From positions 1 through 15,483 of the forward strand of contig JASLEQ010000315.1 in the NCBI GenBank assembly GCA_030151135.1: DNA of 15,483 bases, given 5' to 3'. This DNA is from Candidatus Sulfotelmatobacter sp. (GTDB lineage Bacteria > Acidobacteriota > Terriglobia > Terriglobales > SbA1). How positions within the stretch are numbered: position 1 is the stretch's first letter; each line of letters starts with the position of its first letter. The notes below the pieces were generated by a model, which worked only from the letters and a program-made list of their open reading frames with translations, was not told where the DNA came from and did not search any database. A program made the position numbers and the translations under genes. Positions 7,975-13,860 of the stretch are shown piece after piece.

Positions 7975-8319
7975 TCAAAACATCACCAGGCTGATCCCCC
8001 GATTTCCCCGCCCCAAATCCGCATCCCCCTTCAACTCTGGCCGCGACTGCAACAGTGCCCACACCGTTGCATTCCCCTTCGCCCATTCCTCGCCAAACAC
8101 GCATCCTCGAATCGCTCCGGCATCTACCAATTCCCGCAGGCGCAACTGGACCGCAATGCGGATGTCGCCGCCCGCCCCGGTCGATCCATATCCGTGAATG
8201 ATCTTAAGAATGAAGCATCCGCGCTGCCGCGCCCCGGCCAACTCCCGCTCCAGCCGGTTCAATGCTTCCTGTACGGTAGGACGATCCGACTTCAGATTCA
8301 CCGTCGGAATCGCTTTCAA
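7975..8319 (-). CDS. Small Smr-domain protein, coupled to smpB
   Basis: 114 aa. The Smr fold is indicated by LKIIHGYGSTGAGGDIR (38-54), matching the Smr core HGxG followed by a helix, and by the C-terminal GRGNRGISLVMF. The start is TTG at 8319: GGAG lies six bases upstream, an in-frame stop lies just before it, and no ATG exists early in the frame. Its start is two bases after the smpB stop, so translation is probably coupled. Smr domains are nucleic-acid binding or nuclease modules (E. coli SmrB, the C-terminus of MutS2). The first family motif, usually LDLHG, here reads VNLKSDRPT (residues 7-15), so the acidic and His residues of that motif are absent. Binding without cleavage is therefore plausible. 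Confidence 0.85.
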   Translation of the reverse strand: MKAIPTVNLKSDRPTVQEALNRLERELAGARQRGCFILKIIHGYGSTGAGGDIRIAVQLRLRELVDAGAIRGCVFGEEWAKGNATVWALLQSRPELKGDADLGRGNRGISLVMF

Positions 8320-8321
8320 GT

Positions 8322-8852
8322 TTAGCTCCGCGCTCTACCCCGAGCTACAGCTTCTCGCGCTTCCTTATCCGCCGTTCGCCGCCGTTCCGTCTCCCGCTTA
8401 TCCCAAAGCTGCTTGCCCTTGGCCAGCGCAAGCTCAACCTTCACCCTGCCATTCTTGAAGTACATTCGGGTCGGGATCAGCGTCAGCCCTTTTTGTTGCG
8501 TCTTGCCGATCAGCTTGCGGATCTCCTCGGCGTGCATGAGCAGCTTTCGGGTACGAAGCGGGGCATGATTGTGGATGTTCCCGTGCTCATACGGTCCGAT
8601 GTGGGCATTCAACAGCCAAAGTTCGCCGTCTTTGACCAGCCCATACGAGTCCTTCAGGTTAGCCAGGCCGCCCCGCACCGATTTCGCCTCGGTCCCGGTC
8701 AATACCACCCCACACTCAAATTTTTCCAGCAAGAAATAGTTATGTGAAGCGATCCTATTAACGGCAGCATCCCTCTGCCCGCTGGCAGTGGGATCCCGTC
8801 GGGGTGATTTCTCCGGGCTCGGCTTCGTTTGGTGGGTAGATTGGCGCGGCAT
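8322..8852 (-). CDS. smpB: SsrA-binding protein SmpB (trans-translation)
   Basis: 176 aa, with the family landmarks in order: NRIASHNYF (32-40), GTEAKSVRGG (53-62), a KDSY turn (67-70), LNAHIGPYEHGN (81-92), HAPLRTRKLLMH (96-107), LTLIPTRMYFKNGRVKVELALAKGK (123-147) and the C-terminal tail entry DKRET (151-155). SmpB binds tmRNA and brings it to stalled ribosomes; its tail sits in the empty mRNA channel. About 25 N-terminal residues (Ser/Pro/Lys-rich) extend beyond the usual 150-160 aa length. The start is the ATG at 8850-8852; no clear Shine-Dalgarno is seen. A tmRNA gene is not seen in the window. The Smr gene follows immediately on the same strand. Confidence 0.97.
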   Translation of the reverse strand: MPRQSTHQTKPSPEKSPRRDPTASGQRDAAVNRIASHNYFLLEKFECGVVLTGTEAKSVRGGLANLKDSYGLVKDGELWLLNAHIGPYEHGNIHNHAPLRTRKLLMHAEEIRKLIGKTQQKGLTLIPTRMYFKNGRVKVELALAKGKQLWDKRETERRRTADKEAREAVARGRARS

Positions 8853-8888
8853 TGAATTAGGACAGCTTTCATCTTATCGCAGAGAACC

Positions 8889-8941
8889 GTCGGACCTCAG
8901 GCCTTGGGAACCCCTGGGATTGGGGAGGCTTGAGGTCCGAC
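8889..8941. repeat. Large inverted repeat between smpB and the secretin gene
   Basis: GTCGGACCTCA (8889-8899) and TGAGGTCCGAC (8931-8941) are perfect complements. The stem extends inward by one G-U pair and GCCT/AGGC to 16 bp, with a 21-base loop that itself holds CCCC and GGGG. No T-tract follows on either strand. CGTTAG follows directly, as it also does after the first hairpin of repeat copies B and C. Confidence 0.7.
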
Positions 8942-9025
8942 GTTAGGGTCGAGCAGAGGCCGGCAGTTGGAAGCCGTAAGTTCAACAGCCGAAGCGCCTC
9001 TTCGATTCTGCGACCAAAGAGTGTA

Positions 9026-9054
9026 ACTCCCGATCTTGCAATCACTTCGGGAGT
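9026..9054. promoter_or_regulatory. Inverted repeat upstream of the secretin promoter, candidate operator
   Basis: ACTCCCGA (9026-9033) and TCGGGAGT (9047-9054) are a perfect 8-bp inverted repeat with 13 bases between them. The centres are 21 bp apart, about two helical turns, which suits a dimeric regulator. Relative to the -10 at 9071, the right half covers where the -35 would be. Confidence 0.45.
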
Positions 9055-9067
9055 AAAAAATTGACGA

Positions 9068-9076
9068 TGCTATAAT
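9068..9076 (+). promoter_or_regulatory. Extended -10 promoter for the secretin/pseudopilin genes
   Basis: TGC followed by TATAAT (9071-9076) is a TGn-extended perfect -10. No good -35 lies 16-18 bases upstream, as expected for extended -10 promoters or for activator-dependent ones. The start would be near 9083, leaving a leader of about 120 nt before the secretin ATG. Confidence 0.5.
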
Positions 9077-9203
9077 CGCGATACCGCGAATTTTTTCGTC
9101 TACCGAGCGGCTTTTCCCCGCTATTGGCTACACATGCGGGAAAATACGAGTGTCCGCTGGCCCGGCGAAGCTTCGAACGAAACGAATACGTGAGGACCAT
9201 GGA

Positions 9204-10745
9204 ATGAGACGCCTGATGCGCCCAGCTTTCTTCCTTTTGCTGGCCGCGCTTACAACTCTGTCCGCCATTGGCAAGGATAAAGCCAAAGACCTCTACGCCA
9301 AGGGCGAAGACGCCGAAGCGCGCCAGCATTACGAAGACGCCTACAATTTCTACAAGCAGGCGTACGATCTCAAGCCCAAGGACCTCCGTTACCGCGCCGC
9401 CTTCGAGCACGCGCGCTTCGAAGCCGGAGCGGAAGTCGTCCATACCGGCCAGAAACTCCGGGAAGATGGCAAGTTAGAGGAAGCCGCCGCCGCTTTCCAG
9501 AAAGCTCTGCAGATTGATCCTTCCCTGTTCGTCGCCAAGCAGGAACTCACCCGCACCCTGCAGATGATCAACGACAAGCAGAATCCGCCTCCGCAGGCGG
9601 CCGGTCCGCCCGCCGGCTTGGAAAAAAAAATTCGTGACGCTTCCGGCCCGGTCGAACTCGCCCCTATCTCCAATATTCCGATCACCGTGAAAATGACCAC
9701 CAAGTCTGACGAGGTTTATCGGACCATCGGTCAATTGGCCGGAATCAACGTCCTGCTCGATCCGGACTACACTCCGCGCCCGATCAAGGTTGAACTCAAC
9801 GGCGTCACCCTTGAAGAAGCTCTTGAGATCACCGCCCTCGAATCGAAAACTTTCTGGCGTCCCGTCACTTCCAACACGATCTTCGTCGCCGCCGATAATC
9901 CGGCCAAGCGCAAGGAACTTGAGCAGAGCGTCCTCAAGACTTTTTATCTCTCGAACCTCTCGCAGCCCACCGAACTCCAGGACGTCGTCAATGCTATCCG
10001 CGCCGTGCTCGACGTGCAGCGCGTGCAGCAACTGCTCTCGCAAAACGCGCTCGTCGTCCGCGGAACTCCGGACCAGATCGCCCTCGCTCAAAAATTGGTG
10101 GAAGACCTCGACAAGGCTCGGCCTGAAGTTATTGTCGACATCGCGGTGATGCAGGTCAGCAATGACCGCTCCCGTACCCTCGGCCTCAATCCGCCAACCA
10201 GCGCTACAGTCCAGTTGCAAAGCAACATCAACAACACCACCACCACGACCGGAACCACTACCACCACGACAGGTACGACGACGAGCGGAACCACCGACAA
10301 CGGCATCAATCTCAATAACCTCGGCAATCTGAACGCTACCAATTTCCAGGTCACCATCCCGGCGGCAAATCTTTCCGCCGTGATGAGCGCCAGCGACACC
10401 AAGCTGATCCAGAATCCGCAGATCCGCGCTCTCGACGGCCAGAAGGCTTCCCTCAAAATCGGTGACCGCGTCCCGGTCGCCACCGGATCGTTCCAGCCCG
10501 GCATTGGCGGCGTCGGCATCAATCCGTTGGTCAATACGCAGTTCCAGTACCTCGACGTCGGCGTCAACATCGACATCACTCCGCGCGTTCATGACAACGG
10601 TGAAGTCACCCTGAAGATCACCATGGACGTCTCCGCCGTCACCGGACAACAGAACATCGGTGGCATCAGTCAGCCCATCATCGGCCAGCGCAAAATCGAG
10701 CACGAAATCCGCCTCAAAGACGGAGAGGCGAACCTGCTGGGCTGA
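9204..10745 (+). CDS. Secretin (type II secretion/type IV pilus family), N-terminal part, ended by in-frame TGA
   Basis: 513 aa from ATG 9204, with GAGGA about seven bases upstream. An upstream GTG at 9150 would add 18 basic residues and spoil the signal peptide. Order: signal peptide (1-22), TPR-like helices (24-120, with HYEDAYNFYKQAYDLKP and LEEAAAAFQKALQIDP), a Pro-rich linker, an STN/N0-like domain (155-230), an N1-like domain (245-305), then the secretin beta domain from about 308. It forms the outer-membrane ring of a pilus or secretion machine. A Thr/Gly low-complexity insert lies at 341-367. The frame stops at TGA (10743-10745) directly after GEANLLG. The missing conserved end continues in the same frame in the next entry. 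Treat both as one interrupted gene, 9204-11504, unless the stop is shown to be an error or is read through. Confidence 0.9.
   Translation: MRRLMRPAFFLLLAALTTLSAIGKDKAKDLYAKGEDAEARQHYEDAYNFYKQAYDLKPKDLRYRAAFEHARFEAGAEVVHTGQKLREDGKLEEAAAAFQKALQIDPSLFVAKQELTRTLQMINDKQNPPPQAAGPPAGLEKKIRDASGPVELAPISNIPITVKMTTKSDEVYRTIGQLAGINVLLDPDYTPRPIKVELNGVTLEEALEITALESKTFWRPVTSNTIFVAADNPAKRKELEQSVLKTFYLSNLSQPTELQDVVNAIRAVLDVQRVQQLLSQNALVVRGTPDQIALAQKLVEDLDKARPEVIVDIAVMQVSNDRSRTLGLNPPTSATVQLQSNINNTTTTTGTTTTTTGTTTSGTTDNGINLNNLGNLNATNFQVTIPAANLSAVMSASDTKLIQNPQIRALDGQKASLKIGDRVPVATGSFQPGIGGVGINPLVNTQFQYLDVGVNIDITPRVHDNGEVTLKITMDVSAVTGQQNIGGISQPIIGQRKIEHEIRLKDGEANLLG
10743..10745 (+). other. In-frame TGA interrupting the secretin gene
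   Basis: The reading is CTG CTG GGC TGA ATC ATG GAA, giving LLG-stop-IMED. Secretins typically have Gly-Gly followed by a hydrophobic residue at this point, so the ancestral codon was probably GGA, one G-to-T change away. No frameshift is involved. An ATG lies one codon after the stop. Confidence 0.9.
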
Positions 10746-10748
10746 ATC

Positions 10749-11504
10749 ATGGAAGACCAGCAGACAAAACAACTCAGCGGAATTCCCGGCCTCGCCCAGA
10801 TTCCGATTCTGCGTTACCTCTTCGGCCAGACTACGCAGGATCACTCTCAAAACCAGATCGTCTTCGCCATCGTGCCCCACATTATTCGTCGGCACGAGGT
10901 GGACGAGATCAATCAACGCGCCATCGATATCGGCACCGCGACCACCATCTCTTTGCATCATGAGCCCAAGGCGGGTGCGGCGGCCCCGACCTCGACAGGT
11001 CAGCCTTCTTCCATCACGCCAACCGGCCCCGGCGGTGCCGCTCAGCCCGGCACGCGCCCCGCTCCTGCGGCACAACAGCCTCCCAGCGGGACGGCAAACT
11101 TCCTCTTCGATCCGCCCACGATCCAGGTAGACAAGGGTAAGACCTTCGCCGTGAACCTGCTCATCTCCGGCGCACAGAACGTCTACTCCGTGCCGGTCCA
11201 GGTGAACTACGACCCGAAGATGTTGCAGTTGGTGAATGTCTCTAATGGGGGCTTCCTCTCTCAGGATGGACAAGTCGTCACCGTGGTTCACCGAGAAGAC
11301 GAAATGCTCGGCCAATCGCAGATCACCGCATCGAGGCCGAGTGGAGCCGCCGGAGTCTCCGGTCAGGGATGTGTGGTCACGCTCACGTTTGAAGCGAAGT
11401 CCACCGGCCAAACTCCGCTTACGATCACTCGCGGAGGCGCTCGCGATCCGGGCCTGCAGGCAATAGCAGTCAACGGCGCTCAAGCCTCGGTAACGGTGCA
11501 ATAG
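10749..11504 (+). CDS. Secretin C-terminal part with cohesin-like domain (continuation after TGA)
   Basis: 251 aa if begun at ATG 10749, in the same frame as the upstream part. Residues 1-50 are the missing end of the secretin domain: LSGIPGLAQIPILRYLFG is the typical late secretin motif, followed by the terminal strand QIVFAIVPHIIRRHE. A Pro/Ala/Gly-rich linker (74-114) leads to a cohesin-like beta-sandwich (116-251), seen in FDPPTIQVDKGKTFAVNLLI, YSVPVQVNYDPKMLQLVNV and GQGCVVTLTFEAK. Cohesin-type domains after secretins are known in acidobacterial proteins; they may bind partners or the wall. As a separate protein it has no signal peptide and no good ribosome binding site (GGAGAGG is about 19 bases upstream). 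It is therefore more likely part of one gene or a pseudogene fragment than an independent gene. Confidence 0.8.
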   Translation: MEDQQTKQLSGIPGLAQIPILRYLFGQTTQDHSQNQIVFAIVPHIIRRHEVDEINQRAIDIGTATTISLHHEPKAGAAAPTSTGQPSSITPTGPGGAAQPGTRPAPAAQQPPSGTANFLFDPPTIQVDKGKTFAVNLLISGAQNVYSVPVQVNYDPKMLQLVNVSNGGFLSQDGQVVTVVHREDEMLGQSQITASRPSGAAGVSGQGCVVTLTFEAKSTGQTPLTITRGGARDPGLQAIAVNGAQASVTVQ

Positions 11505-11564
11505 TGCAACGGACCGATTACCTTTACAAGCCGGTGATCCCTTTGCGGTCTTGGATGAATTGGC

Positions 11565-11627
11565 GAAGAGCGGTCCTTCAAGGGCCGCGTTAGACATAGA
11601 AGAAAAAGATGAGGGGCTCTAGCCCTC
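11565..11627 (+). repeat. Intergenic double-hairpin element, copy B
   Basis: It lies between the secretin and the first pseudopilin. Hairpin 1 is GCGGTCC (11570-11576) with GGGCCGC (11582-11588), seven pairs including one G-U. Then come GTTAG and an A-rich linker ending AAAAAGAT. Hairpin 2 is GAGGG-GCT with AGC-CCTC (11611-11627), one G bulged. Its first 29 bases match copy C with two mismatches. It ends eight bases before the pseudopilin ATG. Confidence 0.75.
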
Positions 11628-11634
11628 GTGTTCC

Positions 11635-12126
11635 ATGCACACTGGTATACAAATCGTTTCGCCACGCCGCCCGGGCCCGAATCGCGCCCGCGGCTTCACG
11701 CTGATGGAACTGATCGTCGCTTCGACGATCCTGACCATCCTTACCCTGATGGCCATTCCCCTGGCCCGGGTGACGATCCAGCGTGAAAAGGAAAAGCAAC
11801 TTCGCCACGCGCTCTGGGAGATGCGCGACGCCATCGATCGTTACAAGGACGCCGCCGACCGCCAGGTATTCCAGACAAAGGTCGACAGCCAGGGATATCC
11901 TCCCGACCTCGAAACCCTGGTCAAAGGCGTCGAAGGACAAGGCGGCAAGAAATATCGCTTTTTGCGTTCTATCCCCACAGACCCCATGACCAACAGCAAA
12001 GAGTGGGGCTTGCGCTCGATGCAGGACGACGTCGACTCCGATTCCTGGGGTGGTCAAAACGTCTTCGACGTCTACACCAAATCCCAGGGAGAAGGCCTCG
12101 ACGGCACGAAATACAAAGACTGGTAG
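11635..12126 (+). CDS. GspG-like pseudopilin (first of two)
   Basis: 163 aa. A type IV prepilin leader of 20 residues ends in RARG; cleavage by prepilin peptidase after G20 would leave F21 as the methylated N-terminus. The hydrophobic helix begins FTLMELIVAS (21-30) with the required Glu at mature position 5 (E25). The soluble part has GspG-type features: GYPPDLETLV (87-96), RSIPTDPMT (111-119), and an Asp/Trp-rich end (SDSWGG, DGTKYKDW) like the calcium-site region of major pseudopilins. It would polymerise into a short periplasmic pseudopilus. The start at ATG 11635 lacks a clear Shine-Dalgarno and sits just after repeat copy B, so the true start could differ slightly. An ATPase and an inner-membrane platform gene are not in the window. 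Confidence 0.88.
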   Translation: MHTGIQIVSPRRPGPNRARGFTLMELIVASTILTILTLMAIPLARVTIQREKEKQLRHALWEMRDAIDRYKDAADRQVFQTKVDSQGYPPDLETLVKGVEGQGGKKYRFLRSIPTDPMTNSKEWGLRSMQDDVDSDSWGGQNVFDVYTKSQGEGLDGTKYKDW

Positions 12127-12129
12127 TAC

Positions 12130-12237
12130 CGGCCTTCGTGAAAGAGAGGGCCTTCCTGAAATAGTGGGCCTTCGCCGAAGAGTGTGCTTCCAAGAAAGAG
12201 CGGATCTTCAACGAAGAGTGTGCTTCCGTGGAAGAGC
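12130..12237 (+). repeat. Six degenerate 18-bp tandem units
   Basis: Units begin at 12130, 12148, 12166, 12184, 12202 and 12220. The consensus is about GGGCCTTCNNCGAAGAGT. Units 4 and 6 share 15 of 18 bases, and units 3 and 5 share 14 of 18, so the last four units form a 36-bp higher-order repeat. Each unit contains CTTC and GAAG or near matches that can form a small hairpin. The array runs without a gap into repeat copy C. Confidence 0.8.
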
Positions 12238-12288
12238 GGCCCTTTAAGGGCCGCGTTAGGTGCGGAAAAGATGGGGGGCTTTAGCCCC
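12231..12288 (+). repeat. Intergenic double-hairpin element, copy C
   Basis: Hairpin 1 is GCGGCCC (12236-12242) with GGGCCGC (12248-12254), a perfect 7-bp stem around TTTAA. Then come GTTAG and a linker with AAAAGAT. Hairpin 2 is GGGGCT (12275-12280) with AGCCCC (12283-12288) around TT. It shares its first seven bases with the last 18-bp unit, which suggests the array grew from the left end of this element. Confidence 0.75.
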
Positions 12289-12307
12289 TGGATGTGAACT
12301 CAGGAAA

Positions 12308-12757
12308 ATGCTGCGTCGTTCTCACAATTCGTCAAACGCCCGACATGGGACAAGCCACGCCGTGGGAACACCTGGACGCTGGGCAGGCTTCACCCTCCTC
12401 GAACTCATGGTCGTCATCAGCATCATCATGATCCTGATGGCCGTCGCCGTCCCCGTCTACAACCAATCCATCGTGCAGGCCCGCGAATCCGTTCTTCGTT
12501 CCAACCTTGCCACTCTACGATCCGTCATCTCGCAATACACCCTCGACAAGCAAAAAGCTCCGCAATCGCTCGACGATCTCGTCACCGCCGGATACCTTCG
12601 CCAGATCCCCGTCGATCCCATGACTCGCGAACCCAACTGGGAAGTGGTGCAGGAAGACGTCCTGATGGCCGTCGACCAGCAGGAACCGGGCATCACCGAT
12701 GTCCACTCCGCCTCCAGCGCCACCGCCAGCGACGGCACCGCCTACAGCACCTGGTGA
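12308..12757 (+). CDS. GspG-like pseudopilin (second of two)
   Basis: 149 aa from ATG 12308, preceded closely by AGGA. A GTG at 12260 would add 16 residues but lies inside repeat copy C, so I reject it. The prepilin leader is long (27 residues, ending RWAG). The mature helix starts FTLLELMVVIS with Glu at mature position 5 (E32). The soluble domain has SLDDLVTAGYLRQIPVDPMT (87-106), the hallmark of the GspG-type family, and ends SDGTAYSTW, resembling the end of the first pseudopilin. It probably joins or caps the same pseudopilus. It is the last gene of the cluster; the strong terminator at 12846-12880 follows. Confidence 0.88.
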   Translation: MLRRSHNSSNARHGTSHAVGTPGRWAGFTLLELMVVISIIMILMAVAVPVYNQSIVQARESVLRSNLATLRSVISQYTLDKQKAPQSLDDLVTAGYLRQIPVDPMTREPNWEVVQEDVLMAVDQQEPGITDVHSASSATASDGTAYSTW

Positions 12758-12845
12758 ACATCCCAGAAAACGCAACTTAGCCTTTTGAAATATCGATACG
12801 CGTGAAAGGCCTGCCTCCCGTTTCTAAGCCGCTTCCTTGGTCAAT

Positions 12846-12880
12846 AAAAAGTCCCGCGTTCGAAGCGCGGGACTTTTTTT
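12846..12880. terminator. Bidirectional intrinsic terminator
   Basis: GTCCCGCG (12851-12858) and CGCGGGAC (12866-12873) form a perfect GC-rich 8-bp stem around TTCGAAG. It is flanked by A5 on the left (12846-12850) and T7 on the right (12874-12880). The A and T runs extend the stem and give a U-tract in either direction. It sits between the convergent second pseudopilin and the aldo/keto reductase gene and would stop transcripts from both. Confidence 0.93.
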
Positions 12881-12969
12881 CTTCCGTCAGGGAACTCTTG
12901 CAATCGAAACCCTCTCGACCGCCTCCACCGGACCTTCATTCTCCTCAGTCACTGCCTGGATCCCGCAGC

Positions 12970-13860
12970 TCACGCAAGCGCAAGATTCAGATTGCTGATC
13001 GCCTCGTCGATTTCCTGCGTGTTCTTGAAGCCGACCGTGACCGAGTCCACTCCCGCGTTCTGGAAAGCGAACTTCATGGCCTTCACGCGATCTTCGTGGC
13101 TATTCTCAAACTGGCCGCCGCCGCAGAGTTTCATCCCGATCACCCCCAGCCCTTCATTTTTCAATGTGTGGATGTGATCGACTACCTCGCTTACGTTGGC
13201 GGGGTGGTTAGTGTCTTCGGAGGTCGGGCCGTCCATGCGCGCCCCGCTATGGTTGACGCGGATCAGTCCCACATCAAGCCAATGCGTGCCCGGCATCTGC
13301 CGCAGCGCGGGAAGCCCGTGCACCGACGCACCATGCGTGCGGATAATCTTCCTTTGCTGCGCCTCAAGGATCCCGTCCTGCCAACGCTTCGTAGTTTCCG
13401 GCCAGTCGGGCGAATGCTGCCAATGCAGCAACATAATGTCGAAGTATTCCGTCTGCGAGGTCCGCCGCAGCTCATCGAATTTGGCCTGCGGATCAATCCC
13501 AGAGTGGAAAGTAGTCACCTTGCTCATCAGCTGATAACTATCGCGTGGCAAACCTTTCAGCGCCTCGCCCAGCATTCCCGGGGTTTCATAAGCCTCAGCC
13601 GTCTCGAAGAAGCGAATGCCATGATCGTAGGCATAGCGCACCAGTCGCGTGAACTCCTGCTGTCCCAGCGCGGCCTGTACCGATCCACTGTTCGTCCCGG
13701 TTCCAAAAGCCAGCCGCGTCACTTGCACTTTTGAGCGGCCCAGCACCACGGTCTCCGTCGCGGTGCGCTTCGCGGCCGCCAGCGGAAAAGTTCCTGCGGT
13801 CGCGATGGCTCCAGCGGCTAGCCCTGTTTTGAGAAAACTACGGCGGGTGATTGAACTCAT
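12970..13860 (-). CDS. Tat-exported aldo/keto reductase family protein
   Basis: 296 aa from the ATG at 13858-13860, with GGAGG about six bases upstream; the longer frame adds 20 residues without family character. The N-terminus has a twin-arginine signal, TRRSFLK (5-11), followed by a hydrophobic stretch and AAA near 28-30, so export in folded form with its cofactor is likely. The (beta/alpha)8 AKR fold is shown by LAFGTGTNSG (50-59), FFETAEAYETPGMLGEAL (84-101), LMSKVTT (111-117), FDIMLLHW (140-147), and the cofactor-binding end GVDSVTVGFKNTQEIDEAI (270-288). The catalytic Tyr (Y91), Lys (K114) and His (H146) are present, but the usual Asp before the Tyr is Glu (E86). The substrate is unknown; reduction of aldehydes or sugars with NAD(P)H is the family norm. 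Confidence 0.9.
   Translation of the reverse strand: MSSITRRSFLKTGLAAGAIATAGTFPLAAAKRTATETVVLGRSKVQVTRLAFGTGTNSGSVQAALGQQEFTRLVRYAYDHGIRFFETAEAYETPGMLGEALKGLPRDSYQLMSKVTTFHSGIDPQAKFDELRRTSQTEYFDIMLLHWQHSPDWPETTKRWQDGILEAQQRKIIRTHGASVHGLPALRQMPGTHWLDVGLIRVNHSGARMDGPTSEDTNHPANVSEVVDHIHTLKNEGLGVIGMKLCGGGQFENSHEDRVKAMKFAFQNAGVDSVTVGFKNTQEIDEAISNLNLALA

Noticed and set aside
8889..8941. Large hairpin considered as an intrinsic terminator
   Set aside because: No T-tract on either strand, and it lies upstream of both flanking genes rather than downstream.
10743..10790. TGA considered as a selenocysteine codon
   Set aside because: The family has glycine, not cysteine, at this site, and I see no clear SECIS-like hairpin in the bases just downstream.
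9474..11597. 707-codon minus-strand frame opposite the secretin
   Set aside because: It is antisense to a gene with clear domains, lacks any family features, and is the expected open shadow of GC-rich third positions. It crosses the plus-strand TGA only because it is in another frame.
12130..12237. Tandem array considered as a CRISPR
   Set aside because: The units are contiguous 18-mers with no spacers, and no cas genes are nearby.
12802..13734. 310-codon plus-strand frame
   Set aside because: Antisense to the aldo/keto reductase, starts before the strong terminator, and has no recognisable protein features.
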